From contig NZ_JBQKLQ010000003.1 of NCBI RefSeq assembly GCF_052116145.1, positions 124,001-188,000 of the forward strand: a stretch of DNA of 64,000 nucleotides, written 5' to 3'. Position 1 is the first letter of the stretch, and each line of letters starts with the position of its first letter. The position numbers and the translations under genes are program-made. Source of the DNA: Fundicoccus sp052116145 (GTDB lineage Bacteria > Bacillota > Bacilli > Lactobacillales > Aerococcaceae). The notes below the pieces were generated by a model, which was not told the DNA's origin, did not search any database, and saw nothing but the letters and a program-made list of their open reading frames with translations. Shown here one piece after another: positions 6,958 through 16,059 of the stretch.

Positions 6958-8985
6958 TTACTTGTCTTTGACAGCGATTTTTACATCGAAGCCTTTTAAT
7001 TCTAAATCGTTTGTTAACTGTTCGCCTGTCAATAGGTCTGTGTAACCTTCATAGGCTAAGTTTGTGCTGATGGCTGTGTCATTGTGATTCATGATAAAGA
7101 CAAACTCTGTGCCATCTTTGCGGCGAGCCGTCACTTCAACACCTTCTGGTACATCTTCTAATGTCGCAATGTTTTGGTCATTTAATAATAATTGAACGAC
7201 GTGTGCCGTTAAATCGTCATCTGCCTGGGTGCCGATATAGTAGGCAGTCCCTTTACCAAAATGATGTTTTGTAACTGCTGGCATGCCGGCATACCAATTG
7301 CTATCATAGTTCGCTAGACTTTCAGCACCTTCAAGGTGAATCAGGTCGCTGACGAGGCTACCTTTGTAGTCGGCTGACTGGATCGCGTCAGAGGCACTCG
7401 TAATCGCATTGGCTGCATTAGGTGCTAACGCATCAATTTCTTCTACCCATAGGCCAAGCAATTTTCGTAGCGGTCCTGGGTAGCCACCTAAGTGCACGTT
7501 GTCGCTTTGATCAACGATTCCACTCATGAATGTTGTCAGGAAACTACCGCCTGCTTCAACAAATTTTTCTAATTTTTCAGCAACGCCTTCTTTGACCATG
7601 TATAAAACCGGCGCTAGAATCACGTCATAGTTAGAGAAGTCTGAATCCATATGGAGGATGTCGACTTGGACTTGTTTTTTATACAAGGCGTTATAGTAGT
7701 GTTGGACTTGATTAACATAGTATAAGTCAACGTTGGGTCCACTGGTAAATTCAAATGCCCAGTAGTTATCCCAGTCGAATAAAATACCGACTTTAGAGTC
7801 TGAACGCGCACCGATTAATTGGTCGCCTAAAGCTTCCAATTCCTGCCCTAATTGAGCCACTTCACGAAAGACTCGTGTGTCTTCATGACCAACGTGTTCA
7901 ATGACAGCACCGTGGAATTTCTCACAGCCACCTTTTGAACGACGCAGTTGGAAGTATTGAACCGAATCGGCACCATGGGCAATCGTATGGTAACTTTGCA
8001 CACGCATACGGCCAGGGGCTTTCAGCGAGTTATAAGGTTGCCAGTTTTGTTGACTAGGTGTTTGTTCCATTAACATAAAGCTTTGGCCGTCTTTAACACC
8101 ACGCATCAAATCATGCATCATCGACACATGCGCCCAGTCTGGTTCATAGCTTGGGTAACTATCCCAAGATACAATGTCCATTTCTTTCGCCCATTTGAAA
8201 TAATCTAAGCCTTTATAAGCGCCCATCATGTTCGTCGTGACAGGTGTTTCTTTGTCATAGCGACGGATGGCTTCACGTTCCATAATAAAGTTATTGAGTA
8301 AACTATCGGATTGGAAGCGTTTATAGTCAACCGCAAGCCCCGCAAAGGCAGTCATGGTATCACTAATGCCGTCACCTAAATAGTTCGGTGGCACGATGTC
8401 GTCAAAGTCGTATAAGGTATGACTCCAGAAATCCATGTTCCAAGCTTCATTGACTGCTTCAATTGTCTCGTATTTTTCCTGTAACCAGACACGGAACTCT
8501 TTGGCACAGTTATCACAGTAACATTCTGTATTGTATTCGTTGGAGATGTGCCACACTTTAAGGTGTGGGCTATCGCCGTAACGTTCAGCAATTTTGGAGA
8601 CTAAACGCTCCGCATATTTCTGAAAGGTTGGACTGTTCGGGCAATGATTGTGACGATGACCATACTTATGCTCGCGCCCATAGAAATCGGTCCGGTTCAC
8701 ATCTGGATATTTACGGGACATCCAAGCAGGCATAGCTGCTGTGGATGTACCTAAGACAATATCATAATTCTCTTTTTCAAGCATTGCCATTATGTCATCT
8801 AACTCTGAAAAGTCATACACTGCTTCAGAAGGTTGTAATTTCGCCCAAGAAAAGACGTTTACAGTCGCTGAATTAATATGCGCTTTTTTAAACATGCGCA
8901 TATCTTCATCCCAAACCTCACGCGGCCATTGGCCCGGATTATAATCTCCACCAAAAATCATTCGATCAAAAAGTTGTTTTGTCAT
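6958..8985 (-). CDS. GH42 beta-galactosidase (in the GH43-GH1-GH31 operon)
   Basis: 675 residues, typical GH42 length, without a signal peptide, so cytoplasmic. It hydrolyses terminal beta-D-galactosides with retention. Acid/base Glu150 is in WHISNEY and the nucleophile Glu307 in LMEQTPS. Four cysteines (C115 in NHCPN and C155, C157, C160 in CYCDNC) form the zinc site of this family. GGGAGG precedes the ATG by seven bases. It is the last gene of the minus-strand operon, 13 bp after the alpha-xylosidase. A second, clearly different GH42 lies at 19127-21151; in this operon the likely substrate is a galactose side chain of a xylose-containing oligosaccharide, for example xyloglucan (inference). 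Confidence 0.93.
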   Translation of the reverse strand: MTKQLFDRMIFGGDYNPGQWPREVWDEDMRMFKKAHINSATVNVFSWAKLQPSEAVYDFSELDDIMAMLEKENYDIVLGTSTAAMPAWMSRKYPDVNRTDFYGREHKYGHRHNHCPNSPTFQKYAERLVSKIAERYGDSPHLKVWHISNEYNTECYCDNCAKEFRVWLQEKYETIEAVNEAWNMDFWSHTLYDFDDIVPPNYLGDGISDTMTAFAGLAVDYKRFQSDSLLNNFIMEREAIRRYDKETPVTTNMMGAYKGLDYFKWAKEMDIVSWDSYPSYEPDWAHVSMMHDLMRGVKDGQSFMLMEQTPSQQNWQPYNSLKAPGRMRVQSYHTIAHGADSVQYFQLRRSKGGCEKFHGAVIEHVGHEDTRVFREVAQLGQELEALGDQLIGARSDSKVGILFDWDNYWAFEFTSGPNVDLYYVNQVQHYYNALYKKQVQVDILHMDSDFSNYDVILAPVLYMVKEGVAEKLEKFVEAGGSFLTTFMSGIVDQSDNVHLGGYPGPLRKLLGLWVEEIDALAPNAANAITSASDAIQSADYKGSLVSDLIHLEGAESLANYDSNWYAGMPAVTKHHFGKGTAYYIGTQADDDLTAHVVQLLLNDQNIATLEDVPEGVEVTARRKDGTEFVFIMNHNDTAISTNLAYEGYTDLLTGEQLTNDLELKGFDVKIAVKDK

Positions 8986-8998
8986 GCCTGCCTCCCAA

Positions 8999-11302
8999 TT
9001 AATTTAATGTGATGCTGACGTTTGTTGCTAGGTCACTGATTAATACGCCTAGGTCGTGTGCTTGCGCGTCAACACCTGAAACATCTGAAATATTACGCAA
9101 CAAGACATTGAAGTTTGTTAAGCCTGGTGCATCAATCGTCAAGGTATTGTCTTGGCGACTTGCTTTAACTTCGGATATTAAGTCCCCATCTTTTGTATAG
9201 ATCGCCGTTTGTGCTTGCGCACCTTCTGCTAATTCAAAGACATGTAAGGTAACGCCATCGGCATAGTCATATTCGGCTTGGTTGTCCACATTACCTTCAG
9301 CTAATAGGGTATTCGGCTTAACAAGTAGTGGTAAGGTCATGTAGTCATATGTTTGGTCATAGAATCTTTGCCCTTCATACACTTCATTTGTTAAGTAATT
9401 TGTCCATTTGCCCTCAGGTACGTAGAAATCAACGTGACCTTCTTCGTTGAAGATCGGTGCGACTAATAACTCTTCACCTAGCATGTATTGACGGTCGAGT
9501 GTGTGTGTGGCTAAGTCTTCTGGGAATTCCAAGACCATCGAACGCATCATTGGCACACCTGTTTCATGCGTGTAAGTCGACTCTTTAATAAGATACGGCA
9601 TGAGACTTAATTTTAATTTAGTAAATTTACGCGCGACATCAACTGCCTCATCCCCATATAACCATGGCACTTTATAATCCCAGCTACCGTGGTAACGGCT
9701 GTGAGAGGATAGTAAACCAAACTGTGTCCAACGTTTATATAAATCCGGTGTACAGCCTGATTCGAAGCCACCAATATCATGACTCCAGTAACCAAAGCCA
9801 CTCATCCCGAAGGATAAACCGGCTCGTAATGATTCAGCCATTGAAGGGTAATCCGACGTACTGTCACCACCCCAGTGAACAGGGAATTTTTGACCACCGA
9901 CTGTGGCTGAACGAGCGAATAAGACGGCTTCTTTTTCACCACGTCGTTCAACTAATAAATCAAAGACAATTTGGTTATATAATTGCGTATAGTAGTTGTG
10001 CATACGGTGTGGATCTGAGCCATCGTGATAGACACAGTCTACTGGAATTCGCTCACCGAAGTCGGTCTTAAAGCTATCCACGCCCATATCTATTAAAGCA
10101 CTCAACTTGTCACGGTACCATTTGACAGCTGCTGGGTTTGTAAAGTCGACAACTGCCAGACCTGCTTGCCATTTATCCCATTGCCAAACATCGCCATTGG
10201 CACGTTTAATAAAGTAACCATGCTCCATGCCCTCTTCGAACATCGGTGATTTTTGACCTACATAAGGGTTGATCCAGACACAAATTTTCAGCCCTTTGTC
10301 TTTCAAGCGAGCTAACATTTTTTCTGGGTCTGGGAAGGTACGTTCGTCCCACGTAAAGTTACTCCACTCAAATTCTTCCATCCACAAACAGTCAAAGTGG
10401 AAGACTTCTAAGGGAATATCACGCTCGCTCATGCCATCCACAAATTGTGTGACCGTCGCTTCATCATAGTCCGTTAGGAAAGATGTACTTAACCATAAGC
10501 CGTATGACCAAGCTGGTGGGAAAGCTGGTTTACCTGTAAAGGATGTATAATGTTGTAAAACTTCTTTTAAGTCGTCCCCCGCAATGATGTAATACTGCAT
10601 CGTTTCGCCTGGCACGCTGAATTGAACTTTCGATACTTTCTCACTGGCTACTTCAAAACTCACTTTATCCGGCGAGTCAACGAACACACCATAACCACGG
10701 TTACTAATATAGAAGGGAATGTTTTTATAAGCTTGTTCCGTGCCTGTTCCACCATCTTCGTTCCAAATATCAACTGTTTGACCATTTTTTACGAAGGGTG
10801 AAAAGCGCTCGCCCAAGCCATAAATTAATTCTCCAACACCAATCTCTAATTGGTCACTAATATGTGCTTGTTGCTTATCATCGATCACATAAGCTTGGCC
10901 GCGAGGTTTACTTTCAGTTAATAACTTGCCTTTATATAAGAACTTTAAGTTGAAACCTTCACCTTTACTTGCTTCAAGTGATAAATCACCATTCGAAAAG
11001 ACATAAGCCTCGTCAGTTTCTGAAATTTCAGCCTCTACTAAATCCTTATACAATTCGAAATCTGGTCCATGATTGATCGCACCTTTATGATGATAGGCTT
11101 TGACGCCAATAATATTTGGACGTGGTGCTGTCACTTCAATTGTCATCATACCACCATCTAAGGACATGCCTTTATGGCTCGTATATTTGAAAGGTGCATA
11201 TAAAATTAGCGTCTCTTCCGTTGAACGCGTCGTATAAACATGGGCTGGAAAGCTCACTTCATAGCCGTCTTTAAATAACCATCCACCATTTGAATACTTC
11301 AT
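8999..11302 (-). CDS. yicI: GH31 alpha-xylosidase, YicI type
   Basis: 767 residues, close to Escherichia coli YicI (772). It removes alpha-1,6-xylose (isoprimeverose type) from the non-reducing end of xyloglucan oligosaccharides. The nucleophile Asp414 lies in KTDFGERIP and the acid/base Asp480 in HWGGDSTSDYPSM, two residues off the YicI numbering (416, 482). The N-terminal beta-sandwich (MKYSNGGWLFKDG) also matches the YicI start. There is no signal peptide, so it acts in the cytoplasm on imported oligosaccharides. AGAGGG lies six bases before the ATG. It sits between GH1 and GH42 genes; the gap to GH1 holds a degenerate tandem repeat. The choice of alpha-xylosidase over alpha-glucosidase rests on the KTDFGE motif and is fairly secure. 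Confidence 0.9.
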   Translation of the reverse strand: MKYSNGGWLFKDGYEVSFPAHVYTTRSTEETLILYAPFKYTSHKGMSLDGGMMTIEVTAPRPNIIGVKAYHHKGAINHGPDFELYKDLVEAEISETDEAYVFSNGDLSLEASKGEGFNLKFLYKGKLLTESKPRGQAYVIDDKQQAHISDQLEIGVGELIYGLGERFSPFVKNGQTVDIWNEDGGTGTEQAYKNIPFYISNRGYGVFVDSPDKVSFEVASEKVSKVQFSVPGETMQYYIIAGDDLKEVLQHYTSFTGKPAFPPAWSYGLWLSTSFLTDYDEATVTQFVDGMSERDIPLEVFHFDCLWMEEFEWSNFTWDERTFPDPEKMLARLKDKGLKICVWINPYVGQKSPMFEEGMEHGYFIKRANGDVWQWDKWQAGLAVVDFTNPAAVKWYRDKLSALIDMGVDSFKTDFGERIPVDCVYHDGSDPHRMHNYYTQLYNQIVFDLLVERRGEKEAVLFARSATVGGQKFPVHWGGDSTSDYPSMAESLRAGLSFGMSGFGYWSHDIGGFESGCTPDLYKRWTQFGLLSSHSRYHGSWDYKVPWLYGDEAVDVARKFTKLKLSLMPYLIKESTYTHETGVPMMRSMVLEFPEDLATHTLDRQYMLGEELLVAPIFNEEGHVDFYVPEGKWTNYLTNEVYEGQRFYDQTYDYMTLPLLVKPNTLLAEGNVDNQAEYDYADGVTLHVFELAEGAQAQTAIYTKDGDLISEVKASRQDNTLTIDAPGLTNFNVLLRNISDVSGVDAQAHDLGVLISDLATNVSITLN

Positions 11303-11340
11303 TTAATTCCCTCTTTCTTTCGGTTTAATTTTTTTCTTTA

Positions 11341-11426
11341 TTTGTTGTTGAAATTTGTTGGTTGTGCTTTATTAGTTGAGATTTATTGTTGGGATTTGCT
11401 GATTGAGATTTATTGATTGAGATTTG
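11341..11426. repeat. Degenerate tandem repeat at the GH1 3' end
   Basis: About four to six imperfect copies of a 13-14 bp unit; on the plus strand the clear copies read TTGAGATTTATTG, TTGGGATTTGCTGA, TTGAGATTTATTGA, TTGAGATTTGCG, with weaker copies before them. The array fills most of the GH1-GH31 gap and runs into the last codons and stop codon of the GH1 gene, so the final residues (NLNQ) are made by the repeat. Confidence 0.7.
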
Positions 11427-12882
11427 CGCCGTTCGTGGCAATCAAGTCTTGATACCAATAGAAACTCTTCTTAGGTATCCGCGCTAAATCTTTTTCACTG
11501 GCTTCATCTCGATTAACGTACACAAAGCCGTAACGTTTCTTATAGCCGTTCAACCAGCTTAATAAATCGGTGAATGACCACGCACAGTAACCGATCATCT
11601 CTACACCATCTGTCATTGCTTTTTGAACTTCCAAAATATGCGCTTTTAAATACTCAATACGGCCATCGTCTTGAATCGAACCATCTTCTTCTAACACATC
11701 AATGGCCCCTAAGCCATTTTCAGTAACAAAAATAGGCAAGTCATATTCTGCATAGACTTCTCGCAGAGCCACTCTAAAGCCAACAGGATCAATCTCCCAA
11801 CCCCAGTCAGTTGTTTTCAAATGTGGATTAGACACGGCTTCAAACATTGGGACTTCAGGTGACTGTGCTTGTTCTTCTTTGGGTTGCATTAAGTAAGGAT
11901 CAATGGCAGAGAACTCTTTCTTCACTACATCCGTCTCGCTCGTATTCTCGATGCGGTTTTCACGAACAGTACCGCCGTGATAGTAGTTAATCCCTAAGAA
12001 ATCTGGCTTGGCACTCGTTAATAAGTCGTGATCGGCGGCTGTCACTTCTGGTGCAATCCCTAAACGACTCAATTGTTTATACATAAATTTAGGATAGGTT
12101 CCTTTACAATAAACATCCATCCACCAACGATTATTGGCTTCATGACTGTTGACTGCTGCCAGAATATTCTCTGGACGAGCATTCAAAGCGTAAGTCGGAC
12201 CATAGCCAAAACTTGGGCCAATCTTTCCTTGCGGTACTAAGTCATGAAACAGCTGAATAGCTGCCGCATTCGCTAAATTAATGACATGATTGGCTTGATA
12301 CATCCGTTTTAAATCTGACACATTTGGTGGATGACTTTCCCAACGATATCCCATCGCTGTAAAGACATTTTGTTCATTAAAGGTTACCCAGTACTTCACT
12401 TTATCGCCTAATGCTTCAAACAAAATCCGGCAATATTCTTTAAAGGCCGGTATCAATTCACGCGACTCCCAACCGCCATATTTATCCTGCAGGGCTTGTG
12501 GCAAGTCCCAGTGATAAAGGGTCAGCACAGGTTCAACGCCGTGTTGAATGAGTTCATCTACTAAGTCAATATAAAATTGCAAGCCAGCTGGATTAACAGG
12601 CCCTTCACCATCTGGAACGACACGTGACCAAGCCACTGAAAAACGGTAAGCTTTTAGCCCCATCTCTGCCATCAAGGCGACATCCTCTTTGTAACGGTGA
12701 TAATGATCAACCGCTACATCACCATTGGTTCCAATAAAGGTTTTGCCTGGAATTTTTGAAAAACTATCCCAGATAGAAGGCCCTTTACCGTCTGTATCAA
12801 AGGCGCCCTCCACTTGGTAGGCTGCCGATGCAGCCCCCCAGAGAAAATCTTTTGGAAATTCATCTAGCTTATCGTAAAACAT
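11410..12882 (-). CDS. GH1 beta-glycosidase with 6-phospho-specific signature
   Basis: 490 residues, full-length GH1 TIM barrel, cytoplasmic. Acid/base Glu170 is in TFNEQN and the nucleophile Glu388 in VTENG. The segment after the second catalytic strand decides specificity: SWLNGYKKRYG gives Ser442, Lys449 and Tyr451 in exactly the spacing of the phosphate-binding Ser/Lys/Tyr of 6-phospho-beta-glycosidases (LacG type), where non-phospho beta-glucosidases have Glu and Ser/Phe. A Trp next to Ser442 is more like ordinary beta-glucosidases. No PTS gene is in the window, but the gene before it encodes a ROK kinase, so phosphorylated substrates could come from that kinase. The ATG directly follows the ROK stop codon, with GAGGAG six bases upstream. 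Confidence 0.88.
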   Translation of the reverse strand: MFYDKLDEFPKDFLWGAASAAYQVEGAFDTDGKGPSIWDSFSKIPGKTFIGTNGDVAVDHYHRYKEDVALMAEMGLKAYRFSVAWSRVVPDGEGPVNPAGLQFYIDLVDELIQHGVEPVLTLYHWDLPQALQDKYGGWESRELIPAFKEYCRILFEALGDKVKYWVTFNEQNVFTAMGYRWESHPPNVSDLKRMYQANHVINLANAAAIQLFHDLVPQGKIGPSFGYGPTYALNARPENILAAVNSHEANNRWWMDVYCKGTYPKFMYKQLSRLGIAPEVTAADHDLLTSAKPDFLGINYYHGGTVRENRIENTSETDVVKKEFSAIDPYLMQPKEEQAQSPEVPMFEAVSNPHLKTTDWGWEIDPVGFRVALREVYAEYDLPIFVTENGLGAIDVLEEDGSIQDDGRIEYLKAHILEVQKAMTDGVEMIGYCAWSFTDLLSWLNGYKKRYGFVYVNRDEASEKDLARIPKKSFYWYQDLIATNGANLNQ

Positions 12883-13788
12883 TTAATGCTCCTCTCTTAA
12901 TTCCACTGTTTGTTTAATCAGACCTAGCGCACCGCGCAAGCCTGCTTCGTTATAATATTTACAAGCCAATAGCTGACAACGCATGTCCTCCCAGTTTGGG
13001 TCTTTATTTAATTGCGCTTCAATGGCAGGAAGCAAATCTGGATTAGCGCTAATGCCACCACCTAATAAAATCTTCTCTGGATTAAAGAAAGTCGATGCAT
13101 TAAAAATAACGGCGGCCAAATAAGCGAGCCATTGATCAAAGACTTCCTTGACCGCAGCATTCATTGCCATTTCTGACAAAATATCTCTGGCGTCCACATA
13201 GACACTCTCGTCTAATTGCTTGTGTTCTTTATAGGCTTTCACTAGCGCACTTGTGGCAGCTAATTCGTGGGTTGTGGTGTAAGGATTCTTCGAGACATCG
13301 ATATGCATCTGCCCAAACTCACCAGCCCTAAAGGTATTCCCCCGGTAAAGTTGACCATTTAAAACAATCGCCCCTCCAATACCAGTGCCAATCGTAATTA
13401 ACAAAAAATTCTCCAGACCAACCGCATGACCACTCATTTGTTCTGCTAAAGCAGCACAATTTGCATCATTTTCAATCGCCATTGGATAAGTTTTATCCAG
13501 ACCAGCTTGAATCCCGGCAAGAATATCTTCATCATACAGTTCATATAAAGCCCCAGCCGTTAAAGCATGCCCCCTTTTAGGATCAATAAAACCTGGCATA
13601 CTCAGCCCAATCCCGGCAATCGTATAAGTTTCCTCATACAGTTTAATTTGTTCAACAAGCCTTTGATAAAAATAGTCCTTTGAACTTAGCGGCGTTTGGT
13701 AGTCGCCACTTGCTTGTAATTGCCCGTCTATACTATAGACAGCGTGCTTAATGAGTGTTCCTCCAATATCAAAGCATACATAAACCAT
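12883..13788 (-). CDS. ROK-family sugar kinase (glucokinase or beta-glucoside kinase)
   Basis: 301 residues. It phosphorylates a hexose or hexoside with ATP in the cytoplasm. FDIGGT near the N-terminus is the phosphate-1 motif, ENDANCAALAE contains the catalytic Asp region and TIGTGIGGAIV is the phosphate-2 motif. The zinc-binding CxCGxxGC of classical ROK glucokinases is missing; the corresponding stretch reads GQMHIDVSKNPYTTTHE. Such zinc-less ROK proteins include beta-glucoside kinases (known family feature), which fits the adjacent GH1 with a 6-phospho signature. The start is the ATG at 13788, six bases after GGAGGGG; a TTG 15 bases upstream overlaps that ribosome binding site and is not used. 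Confidence 0.88.
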   Translation of the reverse strand: MVYVCFDIGGTLIKHAVYSIDGQLQASGDYQTPLSSKDYFYQRLVEQIKLYEETYTIAGIGLSMPGFIDPKRGHALTAGALYELYDEDILAGIQAGLDKTYPMAIENDANCAALAEQMSGHAVGLENFLLITIGTGIGGAIVLNGQLYRGNTFRAGEFGQMHIDVSKNPYTTTHELAATSALVKAYKEHKQLDESVYVDARDILSEMAMNAAVKEVFDQWLAYLAAVIFNASTFFNPEKILLGGGISANPDLLPAIEAQLNKDPNWEDMRCQLLACKYYNEAGLRGALGLIKQTVELREEH

Positions 13789-13803
13789 GCTTAACCCCTC
13801 CAA

Positions 13804-15297
13804 CTACTGATAAGTAAACCACTCGACTGTGACAGGTGTTTGACTCTGCTGACCATTCCCACTAGCATAAAGAGCTAGGAAGTTGCCAGTAAAGGCACCA
13901 CCGACTTCAGTCGTTAGATATTTCACCTCTGCTTGACCTAATTGCGTCAAGTTATCTAAATCTGTTCCGTAAGCCATATGATAATCTTTCGGTGTCCCAC
14001 TAATTTGTAGAATAATCGACTCACCCGTGTAAGCAGTTTGTGCTTGAACTCCGCTTAGTGGACCAATTTGTAAATTAGAGAAGACGACATTGCCTGTCTC
14101 AAGTCGTTTAACCGCAATGTTGTAATGATGCTTAGCATTCATAAAAATAGTCATACCCACTTCTTGATTCAATTCAAGTTCTGGTAGCTTCAAACTTGCG
14201 GTTGCTGTAAAGGTAAACTCTTCTTGACGACGACCATACCAAGCCATTTCTTTTTGGCTCGCTAGGTTAGCTTCATTGCCTAATAATTCTAACTGCCCAT
14301 CTTGAGCCACTTTGATCAGCTCGTCATTTTTACTAAATAAATAAGTCCAATTTAAATCATTAAAACTCGCCGGACGTACTTCAGTCTTATTCTCGCGTGG
14401 AGCAGGTAATTGAGCTTCGATTTCTGTCTCCAATGTCCCATTCTTTCCAAAGACTGGCCATTGGCCTTCTTCCCATGTGACAGGTGTTAAGGACACCTCG
14501 CGTCCCAAGTTATGTCGCACTGGGAAAGCCGGTAAGGAACGGATGCCTAAGCAGACTGACCACCAAGCACCGTGTTGATCTTGGAATAGATCTGCATGTC
14601 CTACTGCTCGAATCTCATTGGCTAGTGAGCGGTTGGTTAAGACCGGATTGTGTGCGTATGACTCATAGGGTCCGGTTAAGTGACGACTGCGGGCCATAGT
14701 AATCATATGTTCATAAGTCGTGCCACCTTCAGCCAGTAGTAAGTAGTAGTAGCCATCTTTTTTGTAAATATGAGGTCCTTCTGGATCACGGCCACCTGAA
14801 CCGGTCCAAATATTCACACGTGGACCTGTTTGTCCAGTTTCTAAATCAAGTTCACACACATAGATTTCTTCGTGGGTCCCATTATAATAAACGGTCCCAT
14901 CATCATCTATAAATAAAGACGGATCAATGCCTGGCACATCTAACCAAATTGGATCTGACCACTCGCCATGAATATCGTCCGTCCATAAAAGGAAGTTCCC
15001 TGACTCATAATCACGCGTCGACACATTCGTACACAATAAGTAAAATCTACCCTTATGGTGTCGTAAGGTTGGTGCATACAGCCCTAGGGCATTGGGCATC
15101 TCATTCGATAAGGTTAACTGATCTGGACGACTGATGCCGTGGCCAATCAGTTCCCAATCTACTAGATTGCGACTATGGAAAATGGGGATACCTGGAAAAT
15201 ATTCAAACGTACTGGTCGCAAGATAAAAATCCTCGCCCACTCTACAAATACTTGGATCCGGATTAAAACCACGGATTACTGGGTTTTCATACTTCAT
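13804..15297 (-). CDS. GH43 beta-xylosidase/alpha-L-arabinofuranosidase
   Basis: 497 residues: an N-terminal five-bladed beta-propeller (to about residue 300) and a C-terminal beta-sandwich as in the two-domain XynB type. Catalytic residues: base Asp14 in NPDPS, Asp125 in IDPSLF, acid Glu173 in EGPH. The start MKYENPVIRGFNPDPS is characteristic. No signal peptide, so it trims imported xylo- or arabino-oligosaccharides. GAGGAG lies eight bases before the ATG. First gene of the GH43-ROK-GH1-GH31-GH42 operon, preceded by a promoter with a perfect cre site and AAATTAG direct repeats. Xylosidase versus arabinofuranosidase activity cannot be separated by eye. Confidence 0.92.
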   Translation of the reverse strand: MKYENPVIRGFNPDPSICRVGEDFYLATSTFEYFPGIPIFHSRNLVDWELIGHGISRPDQLTLSNEMPNALGLYAPTLRHHKGRFYLLCTNVSTRDYESGNFLLWTDDIHGEWSDPIWLDVPGIDPSLFIDDDGTVYYNGTHEEIYVCELDLETGQTGPRVNIWTGSGGRDPEGPHIYKKDGYYYLLLAEGGTTYEHMITMARSRHLTGPYESYAHNPVLTNRSLANEIRAVGHADLFQDQHGAWWSVCLGIRSLPAFPVRHNLGREVSLTPVTWEEGQWPVFGKNGTLETEIEAQLPAPRENKTEVRPASFNDLNWTYLFSKNDELIKVAQDGQLELLGNEANLASQKEMAWYGRRQEEFTFTATASLKLPELELNQEVGMTIFMNAKHHYNIAVKRLETGNVVFSNLQIGPLSGVQAQTAYTGESIILQISGTPKDYHMAYGTDLDNLTQLGQAEVKYLTTEVGGAFTGNFLALYASGNGQQSQTPVTVEWFTYQ

Positions 15298-15381
15298 ATC
15301 TAAGGCTCCTCTTCATCATTAACTCTCTTCAATTTCTCTAAATGAGCAGTTAAACTGTTTGTTCTTCCGACATGACACTTC

Positions 15382-15410
15382 ACTATAAGTCTATTTGATA
15401 CCGCTTTCAG
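15382..15410 (-). promoter_or_regulatory. Promoter and cre site of the GH43-GH42 operon
   Basis: On the minus strand CTGAAA (15410-15405), a 17-bp spacer and TATAGT (15387-15382); an alternative -10 is TAGACT (15393-15388). TGAAAGCGGTATCA (15409-15396) is a perfect match to the cre consensus TGWAANCGNTNWCA and overlaps the -35, so CcpA should block this promoter when preferred sugars are present. The stretch AAGTCTATTTGATACCG (plus strand 15387-15403) recurs with one difference before the importer operon at 39 kb. Confidence 0.82.
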
Positions 15411-15421
15411 TTTGAACGTCT

Positions 15422-15449
15422 AAATTAGACTTCTTACCCTAAAAATTAG
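15422..15449 (-). promoter_or_regulatory. AAATTAG direct repeats, putative activator site of the GH43 operon
   Basis: AAATTAG occurs at 15422-15428 and 15443-15449 (plus strand), 21 bp apart, directly upstream of the weak -35. Two helical turns between direct half-sites is the usual layout for AraC-family activators such as the YesN proteins encoded at 33.8 and 41.3 kb. The same layout is found before the importer operons at 39.1 and 31.1 kb. Confidence 0.55.
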
Positions 15450-16059
15450 CTATTTAGTCTTTTGGGTGAATGAATGATGGGATAGGAAAATAGTTGGTGG
15501 TGGAGGGATTGGGATGATGGGTTGGGAGTGTGTGATTGGTAGTAAAATGAAAGGTGCAGTTTGGGGGGCTAGCTTTTTAAATAGTGCTTTGGAGGTGAAG
15601 GTGGCTGGTGCTTGGGTGGGTGTCAGGAGACCAATTTTCGTGATATTCTCTGAAAATCTTCATATTTCGCCAAAATTCAATTCTAATGTGTCGACTCGAG
15701 GTTTGAGTTAACACGTTAAAACTTAAAAATTTTCTGCCGAAGCCTCCACGTGAAATTTCAGTAACAAATTTTTCATATTTTATACCTAGTGTCCTTAGTT
15801 ATTTAAACTTGAAGACACTATTGGCCTCCAACAACTACTCTTTAATAAAATTTGCCCCACCCCCTCAAGAAAGCATTATGATCACGCCAATCCTTCCCCA
15901 CTTACAAAAATATATCAGCCAATCATAAGACTCTAATCACAGCATCTTCATTTTTTCCTATTCTTTCTCCCCTCCCTATTCTTCCATACTCTTGCTCTAT
16001 GTTATACTATGGGATAGAAAGCTTTTTTTTAAGATATTCAACTAAAAGTAGGTGATACA
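15450..16059. other. Non-coding stretch between the GH43 operon and the LacI gene, with a G-quadruplex motif and a promoter
   Basis: No credible gene. The plus strand is G-rich at 15494-15534 and holds GGG-N3-GGG-N5-GGG-N2-GGG at 15505-15526, a canonical G-quadruplex pattern that is rare in such AT-rich DNA. Near the LacI gene an extended -10 (TG-T-TATACT, 16000-16008) marks its probable promoter, with only a weak -35. A 65-codon open frame at 15514-15711 has no ribosome binding site and no protein-like composition. Confidence 0.6.

Noticed and set aside
13789..13803. TTG start for the ROK kinase
   Set aside because: The TTG overlaps the GGAGGGG ribosome binding site that serves the ATG at 13788.
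15514..15711. 65-codon open frame
   Set aside because: No ribosome binding site, Gly/Trp/Val-rich translation produced by the G-rich patch, no family resemblance.
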